Positions 24,082 to 32,805 are shown, counted from the first letter of the stretch. The stretch is 61,701 nucleotides of DNA from Mycobacterium europaeum (GCF_002102155.1 NZ_LQOU01000048.1:1-61701); one strand, 5' to 3'. Notes: generated from the letters alone by a model not told the origin. A program made the numbers and translations.

Positions 24082-25848
24082 ATGCGGCTGACCAACGTGG
24101 CGCACCTGCGGCTACCCTTTGGACGACTCTGGGGCTACGACGTGTCGGTGTCTGACCTCGGCCGGCAGCTCCCGGTGTCTTTCGACCAGCGCATACACGT
24201 TGGTGCGGGCGCACGACCCGGCTCCTGGATGGCTCTGTCCATTCGGTTGCCGGCGGGGGTCAGCCGCCAATCGTTGGCCGATGCGTGGCTGGCGGTGATC
24301 GCCCGCCACGGCACCCTACGAACGGCATTCACACTCGGGGCAGACGGCGATCCGCAGCTGCATGAGATCGATATTCACCCAGGCAAGTGGGTAGAGCATG
24401 AGATCACTCCGGGCCAGGCGGTCAACGACGCACTGCGAGTAGTTCTCAATGCGACGTGCTCGCCCTATCAGCGGCCCTCACATCGATTGTGTGTGCTGGA
24501 GACTGCCGCCGGATTGACGGTGGTGATCGCTGCCGACCACGCCCACGTGGACATGTGGTCAATGCTGGTGATTGCCCGGGACCTGTTGTCGATGCTCGCC
24601 GACGCGCGGATCGGACGTACGTCGTCGCTGCAGCCGCCGCCGGCATTTGTCGTGCACACGCAAGCACTGTTGGACCGTCCAGCGGCACCGGAACGCGTGC
24701 GTGCGCGATGGGCACAAATCCTGAGCGACAGCGGTGGGGTGATGCCACGGTTTCCGCTGCCGTTGGGTGATTCCGGGCCGCATCCGGAACGCGTTGAAGT
24801 GCGTGACGTGTTCGATGTCGATGACGGCGCCGCGTTCGCCGCGCAGGCACGCGACGACGGTGTCTCGACGCTGGCACTCGCTGTGGTCGCCATGACTGCG
24901 GTGACCCGCGAGTTGGCCGGGGCGCCGCTGCGCGCGGTCTTCCCCGTGCACAGCCGATTTGAAGACAGATGGCACGACTCGGTCGGCTGGTTCATCACCA
25001 ATTCGGTCCTGGAGTCGGCGGTTGCCGAGCCGCACGCCGCGGCCGCCGCCGTCAAAGAAGCCGTGCAGCTTGGTTCGTGGCCACTGGCCGACGTACTGGC
25101 TCCGTGGGGTGGAATGCCCATCGCGCCCGGCATGTTCGCGATTTCCTGGCTGGACCAAAGCAGGCTTCCGGTGCGCATCGACTCGGTCGGACTCGACGCC
25201 CAGTATGTGAGCGCGAGCGTTGACACCGACGGCGTCATGCTCTGGTTCATCCAGGACGAGTCCGGGCTACATCTGCGATGCCGCTACCCGGATACCGCGG
25301 AGGCACGAACCAACGTGGGGGCGTGGCTGGACCTGTTGGTGGCGCGCCTACAGGCACTGGCGCAGTCCTCGGTTCGAGGGCTGCTGCGGGTGGCGGGCCG
25401 CACATATCGCGTGCAGCGCGCGACGCGCGAACACGTGGGGGTGATCGCCCAGCTGCTCTCCGACGACGAATTCGGTCGGGATCGCGAAGACGCCGAACTC
25501 GAACGCTACGAGGCGGCCTACGACATCGTCGTTCGCAACCGATCCAACTATCTGGGCGTCGTCCTGAACGGTTCCGATATGGTCGTCGCGACCGTGCAAT
25601 TGACGATCATTCCCGGCCTTTCCCGCGGCGGCGCCACCCGGCTGCAGATCGAGGGATTACGGGTCGCCAAAGCCGAACGCGCACAGGGCCTTGGTACTGC
25701 ACTCGTCGAGTGGGCACACAACTACGGCCGAGCACACGGGGCACGGCTGGCGCAGGTGACCACAGACGAGGCTCGCGAAAGGGCTCGGGCGTTCTATGGC
25801 CGGCTCGGGTACCACGCCGCCCACGTCGGGCTGAAATGCACCATCTGA
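24082..25848 (+). CDS. condensation-domain / GNAT acetyltransferase fusion protein
   Basis: 588 residues. Residues about 1-435 form a condensation (NRPS C / PapA-like) fold: ADHAHVDMWS (151-160) matches the HHxxxDG catalytic motif with the second His (153) and Asp (157) kept but the first His replaced by Asp152. HSRFEDRWHDSVGWFITNSV (290-309) fits the later RxxxxxxxVGxFxN motif. Residues about 442-588 form a complete GNAT domain, with the acetyl-CoA loop AERAQGLGTA (531-540) and a C-terminal ARAFYGRLGYHAAHVG. No adenylation or carrier domain is present or adjacent. It could join an acyl or aminoacyl group to a small acceptor and then acetylate it; this is inference. Codon use looks less GC-biased than in the flanking housekeeping genes, by eye. 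Confidence 0.8.
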   Translation: MRLTNVAHLRLPFGRLWGYDVSVSDLGRQLPVSFDQRIHVGAGARPGSWMALSIRLPAGVSRQSLADAWLAVIARHGTLRTAFTLGADGDPQLHEIDIHPGKWVEHEITPGQAVNDALRVVLNATCSPYQRPSHRLCVLETAAGLTVVIAADHAHVDMWSMLVIARDLLSMLADARIGRTSSLQPPPAFVVHTQALLDRPAAPERVRARWAQILSDSGGVMPRFPLPLGDSGPHPERVEVRDVFDVDDGAAFAAQARDDGVSTLALAVVAMTAVTRELAGAPLRAVFPVHSRFEDRWHDSVGWFITNSVLESAVAEPHAAAAAVKEAVQLGSWPLADVLAPWGGMPIAPGMFAISWLDQSRLPVRIDSVGLDAQYVSASVDTDGVMLWFIQDESGLHLRCRYPDTAEARTNVGAWLDLLVARLQALAQSSVRGLLRVAGRTYRVQRATREHVGVIAQLLSDDEFGRDREDAELERYEAAYDIVVRNRSNYLGVVLNGSDMVVATVQLTIIPGLSRGGATRLQIEGLRVAKAERAQGLGTALVEWAHNYGRAHGARLAQVTTDEARERARAFYGRLGYHAAHVGLKCTI

Positions 25849-25864
25849 GTCCGGTTAATGCGCG

Positions 25865-26108
25865 GTGAACGTTTCAGCGTGCCTGATGGCGACGCCAGCC
25901 AAGGCGGCCGATGTGCGACCGATCCGGCTGCACGACGCCGGTCACTCGTGCGGGACCGCTGAACCTGCGCGGCGTGCCGCTGGCCGTCATCGCCAATTGG
26001 CTGGGCCATGCCGACGCCGCGACCACGGCGCGGATCTGCGCCCATAGCCAGGACGACGCGCTTTTGCTGGCCGGAAAGACTTTGGGAACAGTCGTGACAT
26101 CCTGGTGA
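25865..26108 (+). pseudogene. tyrosine recombinase (integrase) C-terminal remnant
   Basis: Two frames must be joined to read the C-terminus of a phage-type integrase. RPIRLHDAGHSCGT is in the frame starting at 25865; NLRGVPLAVIANWLGHADAA and TTARICAHSQDDA are in the frame of 25911, ending at the TGA at 26106-26108. The box II HxxR motif has become HDAG (Arg lost), and the catalytic Tyr in the usual TARIYAHS is Cys. The N-terminal arm-binding and core domains are missing. So it is frameshifted, truncated and catalytically dead. It lies 75 bases from the tRNA-Arg 3' end, as expected for the integrase of an island at that site. Confidence 0.8.
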
Positions 26109-26122
26109 CACTGAGGCCCGAA

Positions 26123-26161
26123 CGGCGTTTCCATTAGTCGAGCTGACTAACGGAAACACCG
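26123..26161. terminator. 17-bp inverted repeat between integrase remnant and tRNA-Arg
   Basis: Arm 26123-26139 (CGGCGTTTCCATTAGTC), loop GAGCT, arm 26145-26161 (GACTAACGGAAACACCG): 15 of 17 positions pair. On the minus strand it lies 22-60 bases beyond the tRNA 3' end, where a tRNA terminator is expected, but there is no T-run. It could instead be a recombination-protein site of the old element. Confidence 0.45.
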
Positions 26162-26172
26162 TCTGACCTGGA

Positions 26173-26209
26173 AGAATGTTTGTGCCCCCGGCAGGATTCG
26201 AACCTGCGG
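26173..26209. other. attachment-site copy overlapping the tRNA-Arg 3' end (right boundary)
   Basis: The right member of the 37-base direct repeat pair. It covers the tRNA discriminator, acceptor 3' strand and T-arm (26183-26209) and ten bases of downstream flank (26173-26182). The match to 23061-23097 includes nine of those ten flanking bases, so the similarity is not just a second tRNA-like sequence. Confidence 0.65.
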
Positions 26210-26255
26210 CCTTCTGCTCCGGAGGCAGACGCTCTATCCCCTGAGCTACGGGGGC
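26183..26255 (-). tRNA. tRNA-Arg (anticodon CCG)
   Basis: A complete cloverleaf read on the minus strand: acceptor GCCCCCG pairs with CGGGGGC, D-arm GCTCAGGGGATAGAGC, anticodon stem TCTGC/GCAGA around loop CTCCGGA (anticodon CCG, plus-strand positions 26220-26222), and T-arm with GGTTCGAATCC. The discriminator is A (26183) and no CCA is encoded. It decodes CGG arginine codons. Its 3' end served as an integration site. Confidence 0.95.
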
Positions 26256-26355
26256 GCATGGAGATCATGATGCGCCAGTGGGCCCAGACAGACTAACGCA
26301 TCGCGGTGACCGCTCGACCACCGCAACGGATTCGGGGTGCGGGCACCTCAGCCAA

Positions 26356-26361
26356 TAGGAT
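26356..26361 (+). promoter_or_regulatory. predicted -10 of argS (leaderless type)
   Basis: TAGGAT fits the mycobacterial SigA -10 pattern TANNNT and lies eight bases before the GTG at 26370, so the transcript would begin at or next to the start codon. No clear -35 is visible. Confidence 0.4.
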
Positions 26362-26369
26362 GGACGCTC

Positions 26370-28022
26370 GTGACGCCCGCTGACCTCGCCGAGCTGCTCA
26401 AGACCACCGCGTCCGCGGTGCTGGCCGAGCGCGGGCTGGACGCTGCCGCGTTGCCCGCGACCGTCACCGTGGAGCGCCCTCGCAATCCCGAGCATGGCGA
26501 CTACGCCAGCAATCTGGCGCTGCAGCTGGGCAAGAAGGTCGGCGCCAATCCCCGGGAGTTGGCGGGTTGGCTGGCCGAGGCGCTGTCGCGGGCCGACGGC
26601 GTCGCGTCGGCGGAGGTGGCCGGTCCCGGCTTCATCAACCTGCGCCTCGAGGCCTCCGCGCAGGCCAAGATCGTCAACGCGGTCATCGGCGCCGGCGACG
26701 CCTTCGGCCACTCCGATGTGCTGGCCGGCCAGAAGATCAACCTCGAGTTCGTCTCGGCCAACCCCACCGGGCCCATCCACATCGGCGGCACCCGCTGGGC
26801 CGCCGTCGGTGACGCGCTCGGCCGGCTGCTGACCACCCAGGGCGCCGACGTGGTGCGCGAGTACTACTTCAACGACCACGGCGCCCAGATCGACCGCTTC
26901 ACCAGCTCCCTGATCGCCGCCGCCAAGGGTGAGCCGGCGCCCGCCGACGGCTACGCCGGCGCCTACATCAACGACATCGCCATGCAGGTGCTGCAGAAGG
27001 CGCCCGACGCGCTCGGCCTGCCCAACCCCGAGATGCGCGAGACGTTCCGCGAAATCGGTGTCGACCTGATGTTCGCCCACATCAAGGAGTCGTTGCACGA
27101 TTTCGGCACCGACTTCGACGTCTACACCCACGAAGACTCGATGCACACCGGCGGCCTGGTCGACCAGGCCATCGCCCGGCTGCGCGAGTCCGGCAACATC
27201 TATGAGAAGGACGGCGCAAGCTGGTTGCGCACCAGTGCTTTTGGCGACGACAAGGACCGCGTCGTGATCAAGAGCGACGGCAAGCCCGCCTACATCGCCG
27301 GTGACATCGCGTACTACCTGGACAAGCGGCAGCGCGGTTTCGACCTGTGCATCTACATGCTCGGCGCCGACCACCACGGATACATCGCGCGGCTCAAGGC
27401 CGTGGCCGCCGCCTTCGGCGACGACCCGGCGACCGTCGAGGTGCTCATCGGCCAGATGGTCAACCTGGTCCGCGACGGCGCACCCGTCCGGATGAGCAAG
27501 CGGGCCGGAACCGTGATCACGCTCGACGACCTGGTCGAGGCGATCGGCGTCGACGCGGCGCGCTACAGCCTGATCCGGTCGTCGGTCGACACCCCGATCG
27601 ACATCGACCTCGCGCTGTGGTCCTCGGCGTCCAATGAGAATCCGGTCTACTACGTGCAATACGCGCACGCCCGGCTGTCGGCACTGGCCCGCAACGCCGC
27701 CGAGCTCGGGCTGATCCCCGACACCGGGCACCTCGAGCTGCTCAGCCACGACAAGGAGGGGACGCTGCTGCGCAGCATCGGGGAATTCCCCCGCGTCCTC
27801 GAAACGGCTGCCTCACTGCGGGAACCGCACCGGGTATGCCGCTACCTGGAAGACCTCGCCGGCGACTACCACCGGTTCTACGATTCGTGCCGGGTACTGC
27901 CCCAGGGCGACGAGCAGCCCACCGACCTGCACGCCGCGCGCTTGGCGCTGTGCCAGGCCACCCGGCAGGTCATCGCCAACGGACTGGCGATACTCGGTGT
28001 CACCGCTCCGGAGCGAATGTGA
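26370..28022 (+). CDS. argS: arginyl-tRNA synthetase
   Basis: 550 residues from the GTG at 26370 (VTPADLAELLKTTASAVLAE), the length I recall for the M. tuberculosis enzyme. The class I HIGH motif is HIGG in PTGPIHIGGTRWAAVG, and the KMSKS region reads VRMSKRAGTVI. The C-terminal DALR anticodon-binding domain contains YVQYAHARLSALARN. It charges tRNA-Arg. Its TGA overlaps the lysA GTG by three bases, so it heads the argS-lysA-thrA-thrC-thrB operon. Confidence 0.96.
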   Translation: MTPADLAELLKTTASAVLAERGLDAAALPATVTVERPRNPEHGDYASNLALQLGKKVGANPRELAGWLAEALSRADGVASAEVAGPGFINLRLEASAQAKIVNAVIGAGDAFGHSDVLAGQKINLEFVSANPTGPIHIGGTRWAAVGDALGRLLTTQGADVVREYYFNDHGAQIDRFTSSLIAAAKGEPAPADGYAGAYINDIAMQVLQKAPDALGLPNPEMRETFREIGVDLMFAHIKESLHDFGTDFDVYTHEDSMHTGGLVDQAIARLRESGNIYEKDGASWLRTSAFGDDKDRVVIKSDGKPAYIAGDIAYYLDKRQRGFDLCIYMLGADHHGYIARLKAVAAAFGDDPATVEVLIGQMVNLVRDGAPVRMSKRAGTVITLDDLVEAIGVDAARYSLIRSSVDTPIDIDLALWSSASNENPVYYVQYAHARLSALARNAAELGLIPDTGHLELLSHDKEGTLLRSIGEFPRVLETAASLREPHRVCRYLEDLAGDYHRFYDSCRVLPQGDEQPTDLHAARLALCQATRQVIANGLAILGVTAPERM

Positions 28023-29437
28023 ACGTACACCCCGCCGGTCCCCGGCACGCCGAAGAGACCCGGCATCCCGATAGCGCGCCGCGACCGCAATCCCCTGACG
28101 AGTTGCTGCGGCTTGCCCCGAATGTGTGGCCGCGCAACATCGTTCGTGACGATACCGGCGTGGTGAGCCTGGCCGGGATACCGGTTACCCAGCTCGCCCA
28201 GGAGTACGGCACCCCACTGTTCGTCGTCGACGAGGACGATTTCCGTTCCCGCTGCCGCGAACTCGCCACGGCGTTCGGCGGCGGACGCAACGTGTGCTAC
28301 GCGGCCAAGGCATTCCTGTGCAGCGAGATCGCCCGCTGGGTCGAAGAAGAAGGCCTCTCGCTCGACGTGTCCACCGGGGGCGAACTCGCCGTCGCGCTGC
28401 ACGCCGACTTTCCGCCGGAGCGAATCACCTTCCACGGCAACAACAAATCGGTCGCAGAGCTGACCACGGCGGTCAAAGCCGGCGTCGGGCATGTCGTGTT
28501 GGACTCGATGACCGAGATCGAGCGCCTCGATGCGATCGCGGGGGAGGCGGGCGTCGTCCAGGACGTCTACGTCCGCCTCACGGTCGGGGTCGAGGCACAC
28601 ACGCACGAGTTCATCTCCACCGCACACGAGGACCAGAAGTTCGGACTGTCGGTGGCCAGCGGCGCGGCGATGGCCGCGGTGCGCCGGGTGTTCGCCAGCG
28701 ATCACCTGCGACTGGTGGGGCTGCACAGCCACATCGGCTCGCAGATCTTCGATGTCGACGGCTTCGAGGTCGCCGCGCACCGCGTCATCGGGTTGCTGCA
28801 CCACATCGTCGACGAGTTCGGCGTGGACAAGACCGGTCAGATTTCGACCGTGGATCTCGGCGGTGGACTGGGCATTTCGTACCTGGGCACGGACGACCCG
28901 CCGCCGGTGGCCGAGTTGGCGGCCAAGCTGACGGCGATCGTCGCCAACGAGTCCGCGGCAGTGGGCCTGCCCACCCCGAGACTGGTGGTGGAGCCGGGGC
29001 GTGCCATCGCCGGGCCGGGCACCATCACGCTGTACGAGGTGGGCACCGTCAAGGACGTGGACGTGAGCAGCACGGCCCAGCGCCGCTATGTCAGCGTCGA
29101 CGGCGGCATGAGCGACAACATCCGCACCGCGCTCTACGACGCCCAGTACGACGCCCGGCTGCTCTCGCGGGCCAGCGACGCGCCGGCGACCCTGGCCCGG
29201 GTCGTCGGAAAGCACTGCGAGAGCGGGGACATCGTGGTGCGCGACGCGTGGGTGCCCGACGACCTGCGCCCCGGTGACCTGCTCGGGGTCGCCGCGACCG
29301 GCGCGTACTGCTATTCGCTGTCCAGCCGCTACAACATGGTCGGCCGGCCGGCCGTGGTGGCGGTGCGTGCGGGGCGCTCGCGCCTGATCCTGCGCCGCGA
29401 GACGGTGGACGACCTACTGAGTCTGGAAGTGAGGTGA
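28019..29437 (+). CDS. lysA: diaminopimelate decarboxylase
   Basis: 472 residues from the GTG at 28019, which overlaps the argS stop. About 25 N-terminal residues precede the region where the M. tuberculosis protein starts, with no Met there to use instead. The fold III PLP site is YAAKAFLC (PLP-binding Lys), with HSHIGSQIF, the glycine-rich VDLGGGLGISY and the active-site Cys in HCESGD. It decarboxylates meso-diaminopimelate to lysine, the last step of the pathway. It is separated from thrA by three bases. Confidence 0.95.
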   Translation: MNVHPAGPRHAEETRHPDSAPRPQSPDELLRLAPNVWPRNIVRDDTGVVSLAGIPVTQLAQEYGTPLFVVDEDDFRSRCRELATAFGGGRNVCYAAKAFLCSEIARWVEEEGLSLDVSTGGELAVALHADFPPERITFHGNNKSVAELTTAVKAGVGHVVLDSMTEIERLDAIAGEAGVVQDVYVRLTVGVEAHTHEFISTAHEDQKFGLSVASGAAMAAVRRVFASDHLRLVGLHSHIGSQIFDVDGFEVAAHRVIGLLHHIVDEFGVDKTGQISTVDLGGGLGISYLGTDDPPPVAELAAKLTAIVANESAAVGLPTPRLVVEPGRAIAGPGTITLYEVGTVKDVDVSSTAQRRYVSVDGGMSDNIRTALYDAQYDARLLSRASDAPATLARVVGKHCESGDIVVRDAWVPDDLRPGDLLGVAATGAYCYSLSSRYNMVGRPAVVAVRAGRSRLILRRETVDDLLSLEVR

Positions 29438-29440
29438 ACT

Positions 29441-30766
29441 GTGCCCGGTGACGAAAAGCCTGTCGGCGTAGCGGTACTCGGGTTCGGCAACGTCGGAAGC
29501 GAAGTTGTCCGCATCATCGAGGACAGCGCCGAGGACCTCGCGGCGCGTATCGGTGCCCCCTTGGTGTTGCGCGGCATCGGAGTGCGGCGGGTGGCCGCCG
29601 ACCGCGGCGTCCCGATCGAGTTGCTCACCGACAACATCGAAGAACTCGTCTCCCGCGAAGACGTCGACATCGTCCTGGAATTGATGGGTCCGGTGGAACC
29701 GGCCCGCAAGGCGATCCTGCGCGCGCTCGAGCACGGCAAGTCCGTCGTCACCGCGAACAAGGCGCTGTTGGCCACCTCCACCGGGGAATTGGCGCAGGCC
29801 GCCGAAAACGCCCACGTCGACCTGTATTTCGAGGCCGCGGTCGCGGGCGCCATCCCGGTCATCCGTCCGCTCACGCAGTCGCTGGCGGGTGACACGGTGC
29901 TGCGGGTCGCCGGCATCGTCAACGGCACCACCAATTACATCCTGTCCGCGATGGACAGCACCGGCGCCGACTACCAGACCGCCCTGGCCGAGGCGAGCGC
30001 GCTGGGTTACGCCGAGGCCGATCCCACGGCCGACGTCGAGGGCTACGACGCCGCGGCCAAGGCCGCGATCCTGGCATCGATCGCCTTTCACACCCGGGTG
30101 ACCGCCGACGACGTGTACCGCGAGGGCATCTCCAAGATCACGCCGGCCGACTTCGCCTCCGCGCGGTCCCTGGGTTGCACCATCAAACTGCTGTCCATCT
30201 GCGAGCGCATCACCGGTGACGACGGGCAGGAGCGGGTGTCGGCCCGCGTCTACCCGGCGCTGGTGCCGTTGTCGCACCCGTTGGCCACGGTCAATGGGGC
30301 CTTCAACGCGGTCGTGGTGGAGGCCAAGGCCGCCGGCCGGCTCATGTTCTACGGTCAGGGCGCCGGCGGCGCGCCCACCGCGTCGGCGGTCACCGGTGAC
30401 TTGGTCATGGCCGCCCGCAACCGGGTACTGGGCAGCCGCGGGCCGAAGGAATCGAAGTACGCCCAGCTTCCCATCGCCCCAATGGGTTTCATCACGACCC
30501 GCTACTACGTCAGCATGAACGTCGCCGACAAGCCCGGCGTGTTGTCCACGGTGGCGGCCGAATTCGCCAAGCGCGAGGTGAGCATCGCCGAGGTCCGCCA
30601 GGAGGGTGTGGTCGACGAAGGCGGGCAACGGGTGGGGGCCCGCGTCGTGGTGGTCACCCACAGCGCCACCGATGCCGCACTGTCGGAAACCGTCGACGCG
30701 CTGGCGGACCTCGATGTCGTGCAGGGCGTCACCAGTGTGCTGCGGCTGGAAGAGACCGGCCGATGA
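29441..30766 (+). CDS. thrA: homoserine dehydrogenase
   Basis: 441 residues from the GTG at 29441. NAD(P)-binding LGFGNVGSEVV near the N-terminus, the catalytic-domain run AAVAGAIPVIRPLTQSLAGD and GIVNGTTNYIL are diagnostic, and a C-terminal ACT domain (YYVSMNVADKPGVLSTVAAE) suggests feedback control by threonine. It converts aspartate semialdehyde to homoserine. The stop overlaps the thrC start (ATGA, 30763-30766). Confidence 0.95.
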   Translation: MPGDEKPVGVAVLGFGNVGSEVVRIIEDSAEDLAARIGAPLVLRGIGVRRVAADRGVPIELLTDNIEELVSREDVDIVLELMGPVEPARKAILRALEHGKSVVTANKALLATSTGELAQAAENAHVDLYFEAAVAGAIPVIRPLTQSLAGDTVLRVAGIVNGTTNYILSAMDSTGADYQTALAEASALGYAEADPTADVEGYDAAAKAAILASIAFHTRVTADDVYREGISKITPADFASARSLGCTIKLLSICERITGDDGQERVSARVYPALVPLSHPLATVNGAFNAVVVEAKAAGRLMFYGQGAGGAPTASAVTGDLVMAARNRVLGSRGPKESKYAQLPIAPMGFITTRYYVSMNVADKPGVLSTVAAEFAKREVSIAEVRQEGVVDEGGQRVGARVVVVTHSATDAALSETVDALADLDVVQGVTSVLRLEETGR

Positions 30767-31845
30767 GCGTTCCGCGTACCGCCGTGCACCAACCGTGGCC
30801 GGGATTGATCGCGGCCTACCGCGATCGGCTGCCGGTGGGCGACGACTGGACCCCGGTCACCCTCCTCGAGGGCGGCACCCCGCTGATCGCGGCCACGCGC
30901 CTTTCCGAGCGGACCGGCTGCACGGTGCACCTCAAGGTCGAGGGCCTCAACCCGACCGGCTCGTTCAAGGACCGGGGCATGACCATGGCGGTCACCGACG
31001 CGCTGGCGCGCGGCCAGCAGGCCGTGCTGTGCGCGTCGACCGGTAACACGTCGGCGTCGGCGGCCGCATACGCCGCCCGCGCCGGCATCACCTGCGCGGT
31101 GCTCATTCCGCAGGGCAAGATCGCGATGGGCAAGCTGGCGCAGGCGGTCATGCACGGCGCCAAGATCATTCAGATCGACGGCAACTTCGACGATTGTTTG
31201 GAACTCGCGCGCAAGATGGCCGCCGACTTCCCGACGATCGCGTTGGTCAACTCGGTCAACCCGGTGCGCATCGAGGGCCAGAAAACGGCGGCCTTCGAGA
31301 TCGTCGACGCGCTCGGTGCCGCGCCGGACGTGCACGCCCTGCCGGTGGGCAACGCGGGCAACATCACCGCGTACTGGAAGGGCTACACCGAATACCACCA
31401 CGACGGCGTCATCGACAAGCTGCCCCGCATGCTCGGCACCCAGGCGGCCGGCGCGGCGCCACTGGTGCACGGCGCGCCGGTCCGGCACCCCGAGACGATC
31501 GCGACCGCCATCCGTATCGGTGCTCCGGCATCGTGGGCCGCCGCGGTCAACGCGCAGCAGCAGTCCAACGGGCGCTTCCTGGCCGCCACCGACGAGGAGA
31601 TCCTCGCCGCCTACCACCTGGTGGCCGAGAGTGAGGGCGTCTTCGTCGAGCCCGCGTCCGCGGCCAGCATCGCGGGTCTGCTCAAGGCTGTTGACGACGG
31701 TTGGGTGGCGCGCGGCTCGACCGTGGTGTGCACGGTCACCGGCAATGGCCTCAAGGATCCCGACACCGCGCTGAGGGACATGCCGACGGTGTCGCCCCTG
31801 CCGGTCGATCCGGTGCTCGTCGTCGAAAAGCTGGGCCTGGCCTGA
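30763..31845 (+). CDS. thrC: threonine synthase
   Basis: 360 residues. The PLP lysine lies in NPTGSFKDRGM, followed by CASTGNTSASAAAYAARAG and the phosphate-binding loop PVGNAGNI. Fold type II PLP enzyme; it makes threonine from O-phosphohomoserine, the product of the downstream ThrB. The start overlaps the thrA stop and the gap to thrB is 15 bases, so the three are co-transcribed. Confidence 0.96.
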   Translation: MSVPRTAVHQPWPGLIAAYRDRLPVGDDWTPVTLLEGGTPLIAATRLSERTGCTVHLKVEGLNPTGSFKDRGMTMAVTDALARGQQAVLCASTGNTSASAAAYAARAGITCAVLIPQGKIAMGKLAQAVMHGAKIIQIDGNFDDCLELARKMAADFPTIALVNSVNPVRIEGQKTAAFEIVDALGAAPDVHALPVGNAGNITAYWKGYTEYHHDGVIDKLPRMLGTQAAGAAPLVHGAPVRHPETIATAIRIGAPASWAAAVNAQQQSNGRFLAATDEEILAAYHLVAESEGVFVEPASAASIAGLLKAVDDGWVARGSTVVCTVTGNGLKDPDTALRDMPTVSPLPVDPVLVVEKLGLA

Positions 31846-31860
31846 GATGGTGGTTTGTCG

Positions 31861-32805
31861 GTGAGCCAGATGCTGCCCGCCGGGCTGGTGGCAAGCGCCG
31901 TGGTGTCGGCGTCCAGCGCCAACCTCGGTCCCGGTTTCGACAGCCTGGGCCTGGCGCTGAGCCTCACCGACGAGATCGTCGTGGAGACAACGGATTCGGG
32001 CCTGGTGGTGCTGGTCGAGGGCGAGGGCGCCGAGCAGGTGCCGCGCGGCCCGGAACACCTGGTGGTGCGGGCCGTGGAATGCGGGCTGCGCGCTGCGGGC
32101 GTGCGCGCCGCGGGACTGGTGGTCCGCTGCCGCAACGCCATCCCGCACTCCCGCGGCCTCGGCTCGTCCGCGGCGGCCGTGGTCGGTGGCCTTGCGGCGG
32201 CGAATGGGCTTGTGGCCCAGGGTGATTCGGATCCGTTGAGCGACGCGCAGCTGATCCAGCTGTCCTCGGAGTTCGAGGGGCATCCCGACAACGCCGCGGC
32301 CGCGGTGTTGGGCGGCGCGGTGGTCTCCTGGATCGATCGCTCCGGTGAACGGCCCCGGTACTCGGCGGTGTCGGTGCGGCTCCACCCCGGCATCCGCCTG
32401 TACTCCGCGATACCCCAAGAGCGCTCCCTCACCGCCGAGACCCGGGTGCTGCTGCCAGCTCAGGTGAGTCACGACGACGCCCGGTTCAACGTCAGCCGCG
32501 CGGCCTTGCTGGTGGTGGCGCTCACCGAACGCCCGGACCTGCTGATGCCGGCGACCGAGGATGTGCTCCACCAACCGCAGCGTGCACCGGCGATGCCGGC
32601 CTCCGCGGAATATTTGCGGCTGTTGCGGCGTAATAACGTGGCAGCGACACTTTCGGGGGCGGGTCCGGCGCTGATTGCCCTGAGCACGGAGTCGGAGCTG
32701 CCCGCGGAAGTGGTGGAGTACGGGGCCACGAACGGATTTGCGCTCACTGAGATGACCGCCGGCGAACGAGTTCGCTGGAGCCCGGGAGTCAAAGTCCCCG
32801 GTTGA
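31861..32805 (+). CDS. thrB: homoserine kinase
   Basis: 314 residues from the GTG at 31861; a TTG two codons earlier is in phase and cannot be excluded. GHMP kinase signatures: SSANLGPGFDSLGLAL at the N-terminus, the ATP loop PHSRGLGSSAAAVVGG, and the C-terminal AATLSGAGPALIAL. It phosphorylates homoserine for ThrC. Last gene of the argS-lysA-thr unit. Confidence 0.95.
   Translation: MSQMLPAGLVASAVVSASSANLGPGFDSLGLALSLTDEIVVETTDSGLVVLVEGEGAEQVPRGPEHLVVRAVECGLRAAGVRAAGLVVRCRNAIPHSRGLGSSAAAVVGGLAAANGLVAQGDSDPLSDAQLIQLSSEFEGHPDNAAAAVLGGAVVSWIDRSGERPRYSAVSVRLHPGIRLYSAIPQERSLTAETRVLLPAQVSHDDARFNVSRAALLVVALTERPDLLMPATEDVLHQPQRAPAMPASAEYLRLLRRNNVAATLSGAGPALIALSTESELPAEVVEYGATNGFALTEMTAGERVRWSPGVKVPG

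Larger units (their letters stand above)
23061..26209. mobile_element. relic integrated element at tRNA-Arg(CCG)
   Basis: About 3.1 kb between two direct repeats of the tRNA-Arg 3' end. The intact tRNA is at the right end, a dead tyrosine integrase is next to it, and the cargo is an alpha/beta hydrolase and a condensation-GNAT fusion protein. Intact tRNA, then integrase, cargo and a partial tRNA copy is the standard arrangement of integrative elements. The repeats and the integrase are both decayed, so the insertion is old and no longer mobile. The element is small and may have lost most of its original content. Confidence 0.6.
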
